Assembly: GCA_007693605.1 (NCBI GenBank)
Contig: REDG01000044.1
Coordinates: 1-40,186, forward strand
Origin: Bradymonadales bacterium
GTDB taxonomy: Bacteria > Bdellovibrionota > UBA2394
Reading direction: 5' to 3'
DNA length: 40,186 bases
How positions within the stretch are numbered: the stretch's first letter is position 1; each line of letters opens with the position of its first letter. Made by a program: the position numbers and the translations under genes. This document shows positions 17,081-30,166 of this stretch, piece after piece. The notes under the pieces are model-generated. The model was not told where the DNA came from. It saw only the letters and a program-made list of their open reading frames with translations, and made no database searches.

Positions 17081-18396
17081 TGAGGAGCCCTCCAGATTCT
17101 TGCTCCTAGGCCTTGAAGATTCTCTTCAATATTTTCGTAGCCCCGATCGAGATGGTAGACTCTTAGAACTTGAGTCTTTCCCTTTGCCGCCAGACCCGCC
17201 AAAACAAGAGAAGCCGAAGCCCTCAGATCGCTGGCCATGACCGAGGCCCCACTCAAGCCCTTCACCCCTTTGATGGTCGCCACCGCAGCGTTGAGCTTAA
17301 TCTGAGCCCCCATTCTCTTCAACTCGCTCACATGCTGAAACCGATTTTCGAATACGGTCTCGTGAATCTGGCTCGATCCGTCGGCAATCGACAAGCACGC
17401 CATGAACTGAGCTTGAGCATCTGTCGGAAAGCCCGGAAAGGGCGCCGTTTCAATGTCGGTCGCCTTCAGCGAATCCGCACTCAAGCTGACCTCTAAGTAC
17501 TCCCTTGCCTTCGCTCCCTGCCAAAGTTGAGAATGGGTTGAATGGAGGTTTCCCACACGAGAGAGCATTTCCTCTCTGCGCTCTTCCACCTGACAACTCA
17601 TGTCTTTGAACTTCTGAATGACTGCACCAAGGCTGCTCTGATCGTAAGGGCGACAACGGATCTCTCCACCCGTGATGGCCGCAGCGGCCAAATAAGTTAA
17701 AAGTTGAATTCGATCTGGAGGAACTCGCCAATTCAGTCCAGAAAGCTGTGAGACTCCCTCAATCCTTAACTGAGCCGTCCCCTCACCTTCAATTTTCGCA
17801 CCCATCGCCTTGAGAGCATGAGCGACTTCTGTCACCTCTGGCTCTTGAGCCATATTTTCAAAATGACTCACTCCCTCTGCCAAACTGGCTGCCATCATCA
17901 AATTGATACTGCCTGTGACCGTTGGAAAGGGAAGACTGAAGTGACAGCCCTTCAATCGAGAGGCACTCGCGAAGATGTAACCTCCCTCAATTTCGATTTT
18001 CGCTCCCATTTCTCGCAGCCCTTCCAAATGAATATCGATGGGTCGATCCCCGATATTACACCCGCCTGGCAGAGAAACTTCAGCCCGACCCTCTCTGGCC
18101 AGCAGTGGCCCCAAAACCAAGATAGAGGCTCGCATTTTTCGAACGATTTCGTAGTCCGCCCGAATCGATCGGATGTTTTTCGTCTGAAATTGTCCTGGCG
18201 CAGCCTCCTCAGCACCCAAATCTTTCAAGAGAGCCCGCATGCTCTCAATATCTGCCACAGCCGGAAGAGCTTCCAAACTAACGGGAGCCGAAGTCATCAA
18301 TGACAGGCACATCAGCGGAAGGGCGGCGTTCTTAGAACTCGGCACCTCAAGGGTTCCAGAGAGCCTCTTTCCGCCCTCAATCCACAAGCAGTCCAT
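17077..18396 (-). CDS. murA: UDP-N-acetylglucosamine 1-carboxyvinyltransferase MurA
   Basis: MurA carries out the first committed step of peptidoglycan synthesis, transferring enolpyruvate to UDP-GlcNAc in the cytoplasm. The catalytic Lys-Asn pair is in SSKNAALPL near the N-terminus, and the active-site Cys, target of fosfomycin, is in PGGCNIGDRPIDIH. Late in the protein FPGFPTDAQAQFMA is the conserved substrate loop. The frame continues upstream to 18453, but the ATG at 18396 has AGAGG seven bases before it and gives 439 residues, close to the usual length. The gene overlaps the HisD-like gene by four bases. The 355 bases before it hold an inverted-repeat element and a short dispersed motif. 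Confidence 0.95.
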   Translation of the reverse strand: MDCLWIEGGKRLSGTLEVPSSKNAALPLMCLSLMTSAPVSLEALPAVADIESMRALLKDLGAEEAAPGQFQTKNIRSIRADYEIVRKMRASILVLGPLLAREGRAEVSLPGGCNIGDRPIDIHLEGLREMGAKIEIEGGYIFASASRLKGCHFSLPFPTVTGSINLMMAASLAEGVSHFENMAQEPEVTEVAHALKAMGAKIEGEGTAQLRIEGVSQLSGLNWRVPPDRIQLLTYLAAAAITGGEIRCRPYDQSSLGAVIQKFKDMSCQVEERREEMLSRVGNLHSTHSQLWQGAKAREYLEVSLSADSLKATDIETAPFPGFPTDAQAQFMACLSIADGSSQIHETVFENRFQHVSELKRMGAQIKLNAAVATIKGVKGLSGASVMASDLRASASLVLAGLAAKGKTQVLRVYHLDRGYENIEENLQGLGARIWRAPQ

Positions 18397-18547
18397 TCTG
18401 TTTCCTCTCTCAGACCCGGGTCTGAAGTTTGAATATAGAAAATGCCCGTCCAAAACTCAATGGCCGTATCCCCAAAGCAGATGGTCTACTAAATCCAGTT
18501 CCTTTGCGAAGGGGCGTTGGCAGGTGAAGCAGTGACTGTGCTCTTTG

Positions 18548-18703
18548 GCATGAGTTTTGGAAGACAGCCGATGGGGCTCTCCGAGCGGCTGGGCCAAGTA
18601 ACGAAGTAAAGTGTTTACAGCGCGAGGAGGAGCGGGCCCTGGACGATATCGAAGTTATCTGAAATTCTAGGCGGTCCCCAGCGGATGCTTCCAAAACTCA
18701 TGC
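18548..18703. repeat. Small element with about 28-base imperfect inverted ends
   Basis: The ends share CATGAGTTTTGGAAG exactly (18549-18563 forward, 18688-18702 inverted). The match continues inward as CCG-TGGGG (CCGATGGGG on one side, CCGCTGGGG on the other). A partial third copy of the arm, TCCAAAACTCA, lies near 18450. The interior has no reading frame, no transposase and no clear target duplication. It could be a MITE-like relic or a large RNA hairpin before murA. Confidence 0.55.
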
Positions 18704-18738
18704 TGAACTCTGAGGTCATGGGACTTGACTGAAGCGAG

Positions 18739-18764
18739 GGCAGATGGGCCTTTAGCGACACTCC
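18739..18764 (+). repeat. Dispersed motif GATGGGCCTTTAGCGAC, copy C
   Basis: This matches the last block of long repeats A and B exactly over more than 20 bases, up to the ACTCC that follows. Here the rest of the repeat is absent or decayed. On the minus strand the motif supplies the last codons and the TAA stop of prmC. Confidence 0.7.
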
Positions 18765-19603
18765 CAAAGCAGAAAGCAATCTTGCTGCCTAAGACCATTA
18801 ACCCCAAGGCCAGAAGCAAAAGACAAAAGACGGCTTCTTTGAGCTTCGTCCTTTGTTTCGAGAATCATCAAGCCCGGTGTCTTGAGTGCGCCCGACCATC
18901 GATTGAGAATCGATTTGAGAATCTCATCACCGTGATCCCCTGAACACAAAGAGATTCGAGGCTCATAGTTTTTGATCTCTGGCTCCAATGTCTCCAAGAA
19001 GTCCTCGCTCAAATAAGGCGGATTGGAAACGATCAGATCGAAGGAGCTCTTGGGCTCATAAGCACGAAGGTCCGAATGAATCCAGTTAACCTTCTTCAGG
19101 CCAAGTCTGTCCGCATTGATTTGAGCGAGCTTCAAGGCCTCTGAACTAATATCTAGCGCGTGATAGGCCCAAGCCTCTCCAAGTCTTTTCGCCAGACTCA
19201 AGACAATGCAACCCGAACCCGTCCCGAGATCAATCAGTTCCCCTGACTTCAAGCCCTTTTCTTTCACCCAATCTAGAGCAATTTCTATCAGAGCCTCAGT
19301 CTCAGGACGGGGGGTCAGCACTGAGGAGTTCACCCGAAAACGAAGACCAAAAAACTCCTTCTCTTGCCGGAGATGAGAGAAGGGCTCTCGGTTTAATCGT
19401 CGTGAGAGAAGCTCTCTCCAGACTTTCTCAGTATCAAAGCTCAGGTTGGCATCCGTCTTGAGAACTAAGTCTTCAACAGAAATGTCCAAGGCCAAGGCCA
19501 TCAACAGGCGGGCTTCTCGGTGAGGGTTCTCGACCCCCTTGTCTTTTAAAGAATTCGCGCCTTCTTGCAAATGCGCAAGAATGGTCTTTGAATCTTGCGC
19601 CAT
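18752..19603 (-). CDS. prmC: Peptide chain release factor N5-glutamine methyltransferase PrmC
   Basis: PrmC methylates the Gln of the GGQ motif in release factors, using S-adenosylmethionine. The methyltransferase signature NPPY is in DLIVSNPPYLSEDF (about residue 190), the SAM-binding loop in LIDLGTGSGCIVLSLAK, and the N-terminal helical domain binds the factor. The length of 283 residues is normal. The start overlaps the stop of prfA, its own substrate gene (TAATG), so the two are made together. The last codons, Glu-Cys-Arg-stop, are formed by the dispersed motif at 18742. Confidence 0.95.
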   Translation of the reverse strand: MAQDSKTILAHLQEGANSLKDKGVENPHREARLLMALALDISVEDLVLKTDANLSFDTEKVWRELLSRRLNREPFSHLRQEKEFFGLRFRVNSSVLTPRPETEALIEIALDWVKEKGLKSGELIDLGTGSGCIVLSLAKRLGEAWAYHALDISSEALKLAQINADRLGLKKVNWIHSDLRAYEPKSSFDLIVSNPPYLSEDFLETLEPEIKNYEPRISLCSGDHGDEILKSILNRWSGALKTPGLMILETKDEAQRSRLLSFASGLGVNGLRQQDCFLLWECR

Positions 19604-20682
19604 TACGACTCTTCGTTCGCGAGAGCAAGTCGGCGAGCATAGTCTTCTTGCTGAAGTTTCTCGACTACCTCAGAGAGGTTTCCCTCCATGACGCTACTCA
19701 GTTTTTTCAGAGTTAGGCCGATCCGATGATCTGTCACTCGCTCTTGAGGAAAGTTGTAGGTCCGTATTCTTTCACTGCGATCTCCAGTTCCTACCTGAGC
19801 CTTGCGATTGGCCGATCGCTCTTTCTCTGCAGTCTCTTGCTTGGCTTGCAAAAGCCGGGCCCGCAAGACCTTCATTGCCTTGGCCTTATTCTTAATTTGG
19901 CTTCTCTCATCCTGACAAATCACCACCGTATTTGTGGGCAAATGCGTGATTCGAACGGCCGAATCCGTCGTGTTAACTCCCTGGCCCCCTTTTCCTCCCG
20001 CACGAAAGACATCAATTCGAAGATCTTTAGAGTCGATCTCCACCTCTTCTTCGGTGGCCTCCGGCATGATCGCCACGGTGACCGTTGAGGTGTGAATTCG
20101 ACCTCCAGCCTCCGTCACCGGAATCCGCTGAACTCGGTGCACGCCTGATTCGTACTTCAACTGCCTGAAAACATTCTGCCCCTCGATACTCGCCACGACT
20201 TCTTTGTAGCCTCCTTGTCCAGAAAAAGACTCGCTTAGAATCTCAAGCCTCCACCCCATCTGGTTTGCATAGCGGCTGTACATTCGAAACAAGTCTTGCG
20301 CAAAAAGTGAGGCCTCATCTCCTCCGGCTCCGGCCCGAATCTCCAAAAGAGCATTCTTTTCTTCGTCAGGATCTTTCGGCAAAAGCTCCAATTGAATGGA
20401 CTGCTCAAGACTTTCCATTCGGGGTCTCAGCTGATCTAAATCATCTTGAGCCAGCTCAGACAACTCTCCACCCTGCTCTAAGACCTCCTTAGAGGACTCC
20501 AGATCTTTTAAAACTTTAAGATATTGTCTGCCCAAATCGACAAGAGCTTCAATGCGAGCTCTTTCTTGGGAGATCTTTTGAAACTGCTCAGAGCTGCCAA
20601 TCACACTTGGCTCATTCAATTGCGCCGTCAGATGTTCGTAGCGATCAATCGCCGCCTGTAACCGATCCTTCAAACTCTCCAC
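19603..20682 (-). CDS. prfA: Peptide chain release factor 1
   Basis: RF1 ends translation at UAA and UAG. The anticodon-like tripeptide is PVT in QRIPVTEAGGRIHTS, in the place of the usual PAT/PVT of RF1, which separates it from RF2 (SPF). The GGQ that triggers peptide release is in GGKGGQGVNTTDSAVR (about residue 232). The length of 359 residues is normal, with coiled-coil domain 1 first. It is followed without a gap by prmC and preceded by rpmE by 24 bases, as in many bacteria. Confidence 0.97.
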   Translation of the reverse strand: MESLKDRLQAAIDRYEHLTAQLNEPSVIGSSEQFQKISQERARIEALVDLGRQYLKVLKDLESSKEVLEQGGELSELAQDDLDQLRPRMESLEQSIQLELLPKDPDEEKNALLEIRAGAGGDEASLFAQDLFRMYSRYANQMGWRLEILSESFSGQGGYKEVVASIEGQNVFRQLKYESGVHRVQRIPVTEAGGRIHTSTVTVAIMPEATEEEVEIDSKDLRIDVFRAGGKGGQGVNTTDSAVRITHLPTNTVVICQDERSQIKNKAKAMKVLRARLLQAKQETAEKERSANRKAQVGTGDRSERIRTYNFPQERVTDHRIGLTLKKLSSVMEGNLSEVVEKLQQEDYARRLALANEES

Positions 20683-20706
20683 TCAAAACAGCCTCTCACT
20701 GATGGA

Positions 20707-20982
20707 TCAGGAAGGCTTCTTCTTTTTCTTGGAGTAGAGGCCAGACTTGTACTTCTTCTGGAACTTCTCCACTCGACCTTCTGTATCCAAAACCCTCATC
20801 GTTCCGGTGTAGAAGGGATGAGAAGCGGAAGAGATCTCCACCTTCGCCATGGGATAAGTATTTCCGTCCTCCCACTTCACCGTCTCTTTGGTGGATATGG
20901 TCGAACGAGTTAAAATTGCAAAGTCGCTCGCATTGTCTTGAAAGACAACGGGCCGGTAGGCGGGATGGGTGTTCTTTTTCAT
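20707..20982 (-). CDS. rpmE2: Ribosomal protein bL31, type B (zinc-free)
   Basis: This large-subunit protein shows the L31 pattern: [11 protein letters not shown], then [27 protein letters not shown]. It has no cysteines and carries the insertion typical of type B L31, the form that does not bind zinc. It ends in a run of lysines. The gene overlaps the end of rho by four bases and precedes prfA. No zinc-dependent partner copy or Zur site is visible here, so this may be the only L31. Confidence 0.95.
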   Translation of the reverse strand: MKKNTHPAYRPVVFQDNASDFAILTRSTISTKETVKWEDGNTYPMAKVEISSASHPFYTGTMRVLDTEGRVEKFQKKYKSGLYSKKKKKPS

Positions 20983-22529
20983 TGGTTCATACTCTCCAGG
21001 AACTCATCATTTGTCTTGGTTTTCGAGACTTTATCGAGCAAAAACTCCATGCTGTCAATCGGAGAGAGCGGCGATAGAAGCTTCCTAAGAATCCACACCC
21101 TCTGAAGAGTCTTCTCATCCAGTAGAAGCTCTTCTTTTCGCGTCCCAGAGCGGTTGATGTCCATGGCCGGAAAGACCCTCTTATCGGCAACCTTACGGTC
21201 CAGGACAATCTCCATATTACCCGTTCCCTTGAACTCTTCAAAAATGACTTCATCCATTCGACTGCCAGTTTCAATCAGGGCCGTGGCAATAATCGTCAAA
21301 CTACCCCCTTCTTCAATATTTCTGGCCGCCCCAAAAAAGCGCTTTGGTCGATGTAGGGCGTTCGCGTCGACCCCTCCCGAAAGAATCTTTCCGGAAGCAG
21401 GCTCGCAGGTGTTGTAGGCCCGAGCCAAACGAGTGATCGAATCCAACAGAATCACAACATCGTGACCATGCTCAACCAAGCGCTTCGCCTTCTCGATCAC
21501 CATTTGGGCGACTTGCACATGGCGATGAGCCGGCTCGTCAAAGGTGGAAGACACCACTTCTGCATCTACATTTCTAGACATATCGGTCACTTCTTCAGGT
21601 CGCTCATCGATAAGAAGAACCAACATCTTAATCTCCGGATGATTCTTAGAAATCGAGTTAGCAATGCTCTGAAGCAGCATGGTTTTACCCGTTCTTGGGG
21701 GCGCCACAATCAGGCCCCTCTGCCCCTTGCCAATTGGGCAAAGTAAATCCATCACCCGGCCGCCGTACTGATCCGGAAGAACCTCAAGCTTGATCTTCTC
21801 TCGGGGATAGAAGGGCGTCAGGTTGTCAAAAAGCACCCGGTGTAAAGACTTCTCGGGATGCTGGCCATTAATCTTTAGAACCTTGAGCAGGGCAAAGTAT
21901 CTCTCACCCTCTTTGGGGTTTCGAATCTGCCCACTCACGGTGTCTCCCGTCTTGAGATTCAAACGACGAATCTGATTCGGAGACAAATAGACATCATCCG
22001 GTCCGGGCAGATAACTAAAATCAGGTGATCTTAAGAAGCCATACCCGTCTGGAAGAACCTCTAAGACTCCCTCAGAATAAACGGCAATATTCTGTCTAAC
22101 GCTGGCCTTCAAGAGATCATAAATGAGATCCTGCTTTCGCATGGCGCTCGCGCCCTCAATCCCTTGAGCCTCTGCCATTTCGACCAACTCACTGGCCGGT
22201 TTCGCCTTCAAATCCTGCAGGTGAAGAACTTCTGAGCCCTCTTCTCCTGAAAGCTCTTCAGAGGCGATCAGGTCGGAAATGTCTCCGGGCGTATAATTTT
22301 CCCGCTCATGAAAGCCTCCGCCATGCCCGCCGTGTCCACCGTGCCCGCCACCGTGGCCACCGCCGTGGCCTCCGCGGCCCTTGCGATTACCGCCGCCTCC
22401 GCGATGCGAAGACCGTCGTCTCTTGTTTGATCCTCCACCACCGGACCTGTCTTCACCCATATTGGTTGGGGGCTGAACATCGATTGACTGGCCGCCGTTG
22501 TCGGCCTCATTTGAACTCATTTTTTTCAT
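20979..22529 (-). CDS. rho: Transcription termination factor Rho
   Basis: Rho is a hexameric RNA helicase that releases RNA polymerase. The RNA-binding cold-shock domain lies in [20 protein letters not shown], the Walker A loop is [10 protein letters not shown], the Walker B region is [16 protein letters not shown] and the secondary RNA site follows. An unusual disordered segment of about 45 residues, made of Gly, His, Arg and Ser with repeated GGHGG units, precedes the N-terminal domain. The ATG at 22529 has GGAG eight bases upstream. The gene heads rho-rpmE-prfA-prmC on the minus strand and is divergent from ligA, with 278 bases between them in which I see nothing definite. Confidence 0.97.
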   Translation of the reverse strand: MKKMSSNEADNGGQSIDVQPPTNMGEDRSGGGGSNKRRRSSHRGGGGNRKGRGGHGGGHGGGHGGHGGHGGGFHERENYTPGDISDLIASEELSGEEGSEVLHLQDLKAKPASELVEMAEAQGIEGASAMRKQDLIYDLLKASVRQNIAVYSEGVLEVLPDGYGFLRSPDFSYLPGPDDVYLSPNQIRRLNLKTGDTVSGQIRNPKEGERYFALLKVLKINGQHPEKSLHRVLFDNLTPFYPREKIKLEVLPDQYGGRVMDLLCPIGKGQRGLIVAPPRTGKTMLLQSIANSISKNHPEIKMLVLLIDERPEEVTDMSRNVDAEVVSSTFDEPAHRHVQVAQMVIEKAKRLVEHGHDVVILLDSITRLARAYNTCEPASGKILSGGVDANALHRPKRFFGAARNIEEGGSLTIIATALIETGSRMDEVIFEEFKGTGNMEIVLDRKVADKRVFPAMDINRSGTRKEELLLDEKTLQRVWILRKLLSPLSPIDSMEFLLDKVSKTKTNDEFLESMNQ

Positions 22530-22783
22530 TGGAAAGTCTCCATCCGATTAAAATTTTTCGTGAAAGCCCCACCTAGACCAGAAGATTTCAAGGCTGACTC
22601 CCAACGCCTGAACCGGGTATGATTTCAAGTATTGAATGCCCTCTTCGTTTTCCGATCAAAATGATGATTTTACGAAAGTACCTTATCCCAGGCTGATTCC
22701 CATCATGTATGTGGGCAAGAAAGGACTGTCAAGCCTTTATCTAATTGGATTATCAATAGAGAAGATGAAGTTTTCTTCCCTAA

Positions 22784-26900
<4,117 letters not shown>

Positions 26901-27048
26901 AGGCCTTCCTCTCCTGACTCTATCGTACACAAGCTTGAAGCAGCTTTCTAGAGGAACTGGCCTCCAGAGTTCAGTTTTCTGAAAAGATATCGACGGGTTA
27001 TAAGACTGTGACCAATCTCCTTAGAGTCAGATATTCGGGTGAGCGGGC

Positions 27049-27115
27049 CCTAGTGGTCCAACCGGTAAATTGCTTCCGTGTTGTGCTGAAAAAATTTACC
27101 GGTTGGACCACTAGG
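27049..27115. repeat. Perfect 23-base inverted repeat in a divergent promoter region
   Basis: The arms 27049-27071 and 27093-27115 are exactly complementary over 23 bases, with core TAGTGGTCCAACCGGTAAAT, around a 21-base spacer. It lies between the divergent kinase and hpnB genes, 24 bases before the hpnB ATG. It has no T-run, so a simple terminator is unlikely. It could be a double operator, a cruciform, a mobile-element relic or an RNA hairpin in the hpnB leader. The half-site TGGTCCAACC resembles GntR-family operators, which is only a hint. Confidence 0.9.
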
Positions 27116-27138
27116 CCTGTTCTCGTTAGAGTTTTGGA

Positions 27139-28347
27139 ATGTCGATTTTTGAAGCTTTTGTTTTGGTCGGAGCGGTGGTTTGGTTGGCCAATCTTTTGGC
27201 CCCCTGGGGGGCGTGGCGTACTAGAGAATGTCTGAATGCAGAGAGTTCTTCAGCCATGAAGCTGTCTGATTACCCCTCGGTCAGCATTTTGATTCCCGCC
27301 CGAAATGAGGCGCTCGTCATTGCCCAAACCCTTCGAGGGATTGAGAGGCAAACACCTGACATTCCCGTAAGGATTGTGAACGACCAGTCAACCGATGACA
27401 CCAAAGAAGTTTCTCTGAAATCAAAACTCCCCATTCAGGTGATTGACGGACTTCCTCCCCCCGCCGGCTGGGCAGGAAAACTCTGGGCTCTTGAGCAAGG
27501 CCTCAAGCATGTGGACACCGAGTTCGTTCTCATTATGGACGCAGACATCGATCTTCAGTCAGGAATTCTGGAGAAAATGATGCTTAAGGCAAGATCCGAA
27601 AACATCGATTTTCTTTCGCTGATGGCCGAACTGAACTTTGCGAGCTTTTGGGAGAGACTCTTAATGCCGGCCTATATTTATTTTTTCAAACTCCTCTATC
27701 CTTTCTCTCTGGCCAACTCTGCAAGGAGTAATTTTTCTTCGGGTGCTGGAGGATGCATTCTGGTTCGAAAAGCTGTTTTCGAAAGAATCGGAGGATATCG
27801 AGCGATAAAAGACGCCTTGATCGACGACTGCAGTCTTGCAAAAGCCGTCAAATCGGCCGGCTTCAAGACCTGGATCGGTCTCACTCGATCGGTTCAAAGC
27901 CATCGGGCCTACGAAGGTCTCGGAGAGATTTGGCAGCTGGTCGCGCGCTCAGCATTCACATACCTTCGGTATTCCGCCTTCTTGCTATTTGTTTGCAGTC
28001 TCTTGATGGTGGCTGCATTTTGGTTTCTGCCGCTCTCTCTATTTATTTTGCCTACAGGCTCAGTGCTGTTTTGGATCTCCTGTGCAGGATGCACGGCCAT
28101 GTTGGCCGCCTACATTCCCACTCTCCGCTTTTACGGTCTCTCTCCGCTCTGGAGCCTTTTTCTCCCCGTGTCGGGCAGCCTTTACCTGTCTATGACCTGG
28201 ACTTCTGCCATTTCGTATTGGCGAGGAAAGCGATCTGCTTGGAAGGGACGAGTTTACGACAAAAATCTTAGGGCCTCAGAAGACTCAGACCAAAAAGGTA
28301 ACGATAATGATGTGGGCAAAGGCGAAAAAATACATCAGGTAGGCTAG
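27139..28347 (+). CDS. hpnB: Glycosyltransferase family 2, HpnB (hopene-associated) type
   Basis: The membrane-bound GT2 enzyme begins with an N-terminal helix. It then has the nucleotide-sugar site VSILIPARNEA, a DQSTDDT motif and the metal-binding DADID. The long stretch with SFWERLLMPAYIYFFKLLYPF, GGCILVRKAVFERIGG, ALIDDCSLAKAVK and ARSAFTYLRYS matches the HpnB family closely. Several C-terminal membrane helices follow. HpnB is named for its occurrence in hopanoid gene clusters, but its precise reaction is not firmly known. No squalene-hopene cyclase or other hpn gene lies nearby. The last 63 bases overlap the convergent cyclic-nucleotide-binding gene. Confidence 0.85.
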   Translation: MSIFEAFVLVGAVVWLANLLAPWGAWRTRECLNAESSSAMKLSDYPSVSILIPARNEALVIAQTLRGIERQTPDIPVRIVNDQSTDDTKEVSLKSKLPIQVIDGLPPPAGWAGKLWALEQGLKHVDTEFVLIMDADIDLQSGILEKMMLKARSENIDFLSLMAELNFASFWERLLMPAYIYFFKLLYPFSLANSARSNFSSGAGGCILVRKAVFERIGGYRAIKDALIDDCSLAKAVKSAGFKTWIGLTRSVQSHRAYEGLGEIWQLVARSAFTYLRYSAFLLFVCSLLMVAAFWFLPLSLFILPTGSVLFWISCAGCTAMLAAYIPTLRFYGLSPLWSLFLPVSGSLYLSMTWTSAISYWRGKRSAWKGRVYDKNLRASEDSDQKGNDNDVGKGEKIHQVG

Positions 28348-29676
28348 TGGTTGATGAATCCACATCCATCTTTTGAAGAAAATGTTTGCCACCTCTAGGC
28401 TTCGAATTTTTTGCTCTAGCTGAATTTGATCTAGAATCAGCTGACCTCCCAAAGCGGCACTTTCTTGACTCAGGCCCAAACGAGCAAGCTCCATCTTGAT
28501 TCTTTTGTGTCGAAACCAAAGAGAAGGAGAGAACAAAATCATCCCCCACAAATTGGGAGGTTTTTTGGGCGCAAACAATTGGGCCGAAGTCTTAAAGACA
28601 TCTTCTTCAAGCAAGAGGCTCGCTTTTCGTTCTAACTTTTGTATCTCTTGATGAATGCTCGAAACCTTTCTTCTTTCTCCCTGCAAGCTCCTCGGAATTT
28701 GAGCCGAAATCAACTGCCCGATCAATCCGGATATAATCGTTGCCACCATCGCGTAGACTCCCAGGTGGGCCACATTGTAGCCCTCGAGATAGCCTGCCGA
28801 ATGAAAGAGCACAAAAACGGCCCCCAATGACCCCAGAAACATATGAAGTCGAACAGAGTTCTGGTAGTTGATCTTCCAATGCAGCTTTCGAATCGCAAGC
28901 TTTGTAAAGCTATGAACATTCGAAAGAACGAGCAGGCAAATCCCCACAATTCCAATCGTTACATTAAACTCGCTCCCGGGATGGAATTCTCCTAGTTCTG
29001 AAAGAAACAACAAGCTGGGGGCCCAAGAAAAAATCTTCAATCGAGCAAAGGACTCAATCGCAAGAATCAGCGTTCCCAAAAACAGGCCCGACCACATGAG
29101 GGCCACCCACTGCTGTGATCTCCTCTTTTTCTTTTGCTTTTCAGCCAAAGACTCTCTTTTTTTCTCAAGCTCGCCGAGCCAGCTTGAAATGCTTCTTTGA
29201 GTCCCAGAACTTGTCAGCCACTCTTGATAGTGCTTCAAGCCTTCAGTGTCTGACGCAATCAGCTCGGAGCGTTCAAAAATCGAGTCATAAATCTCTTCAA
29301 TCATTTCAGAGAAGTTTTGCGAATTCTGAGACAGAATTTCTACGATCTCTTTGGGAATGTAGACGAGCAGACAGTTCTCTGAAGCCGCGATCAACCGATC
29401 TACCTGATAGTCTCCGATCTTAAAGGCCCGCCCCAAAAAGAACTCATCTTTGACGGCCAGACCGATTGGCTTTTCATCTTTGGTCAGAAAGAGCACCTTG
29501 CCCCTGATCACATAACCAAAGTAGTTCCTCCAAGAAGAGTCGGTCTTAAAATCAATAACGGTCTCGGCCTTGGAGTGAGAGCGAATTCTCAGATACTTTT
29601 GCGCTCGACTAAAAGCCCGTTCAGGAAGGTCTCGAAAGAAGCGAGAGTTTCGAATTCTTAAAAGATCCGGATTCAA
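28285..29676 (-). CDS. Cyclic-nucleotide-binding domain fused to a multi-helix membrane domain
   Basis: The first 130 residues look like a cyclic-nucleotide-binding (Crp-like) domain, with VIRGKVLFLTKDEKPIGL and LAVKDEFFLGRAF. A charged linker and coiled coil follow, then about five membrane helices. Several helices carry His residues: SNVHSFTKL, VRLHMFLGSLGAVFVLFHSAGY and WIHQPLAYLMYFFAFAHI. Paired His in helices suggest a haem-binding, ferric-reductase-like membrane core, which is inference. The architecture would let a nucleotide second messenger control electron transfer or another membrane function. The start is TTG at 29676 with GGGGAG six bases upstream. It precedes a small membrane protein gene's 3' end by about 30 bases. 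Confidence 0.7.
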   Translation of the reverse strand: MNPDLLRIRNSRFFRDLPERAFSRAQKYLRIRSHSKAETVIDFKTDSSWRNYFGYVIRGKVLFLTKDEKPIGLAVKDEFFLGRAFKIGDYQVDRLIAASENCLLVYIPKEIVEILSQNSQNFSEMIEEIYDSIFERSELIASDTEGLKHYQEWLTSSGTQRSISSWLGELEKKRESLAEKQKKKRRSQQWVALMWSGLFLGTLILAIESFARLKIFSWAPSLLFLSELGEFHPGSEFNVTIGIVGICLLVLSNVHSFTKLAIRKLHWKINYQNSVRLHMFLGSLGAVFVLFHSAGYLEGYNVAHLGVYAMVATIISGLIGQLISAQIPRSLQGERRKVSSIHQEIQKLERKASLLLEEDVFKTSAQLFAPKKPPNLWGMILFSPSLWFRHKRIKMELARLGLSQESAALGGQLILDQIQLEQKIRSLEVANIFFKRWMWIHQPLAYLMYFFAFAHIIIVTFLV

Positions 29677-29703
29677 TCTGCGCTCCCCAAACTACGAGAT
29701 CTC

Positions 29704-30135
29704 TTAACGGGGGCTTACCCGCGCAGCCCGAATTCTTTGGGCCTCTTCTGTCAGTGCGGAAAGACCATACTTCTCTACGACGAAATCAAAGACCTCTCTT
29801 GGGCCTTTTCCTGATCTCACCTGTTGGTCAATGTCCTGCTTTACTGCCTGAGCCGCAGGACTGTTGCACTCGAGCAGAGTCGCATTTGAATCACAGCCGT
29901 CAGGAAAGCCCCTCAAAGCCTGGTAGTACATATCATTTCCCATAAAGGGAGCGGCATCTGGCGCCACCGTCGGGTTTCTTGACGAAGTATGAGGGTGATA
30001 AGGCGCTTGAGAGTATGCGGGGCTTTGTCGATAACTGGATGCTCCTGAGTCTGATAGAGAAGCCTGAATCAGGGTGGCCAGCATGAGAACGGCGATGACT
30101 GAAAGTAAGATATTCGTTAAGGCAGTCGAATTCAT
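29704..30135 (-). CDS. Small membrane-anchored or exported protein of unknown function
   Basis: I do not recognise this protein. From the ATG at 30135 it has 143 residues: an N-terminal hydrophobic segment (LTNILLSVIAVLMLATLIQA), a Pro/Ser/Tyr-rich linker, a pair of cysteines (GCDSNATLLECNS) that could form a disulfide outside the cytoplasm, and a helical tail. The frame continues upstream to 30324, but this part overlaps the P-type ATPase-like gene and looks random. It lies 31 bases after that gene and is probably in the same transcript. Confidence 0.6.
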   Translation of the reverse strand: MNSTALTNILLSVIAVLMLATLIQASLSDSGASSYRQSPAYSQAPYHPHTSSRNPTVAPDAAPFMGNDMYYQALRGFPDGCDSNATLLECNSPAAQAVKQDIDQQVRSGKGPREVFDFVVEKYGLSALTEEAQRIRAARVSPR

Positions 30136-30166
30136 GCCCGTATCTTCTACCGCTTCGCCAGAGGGG

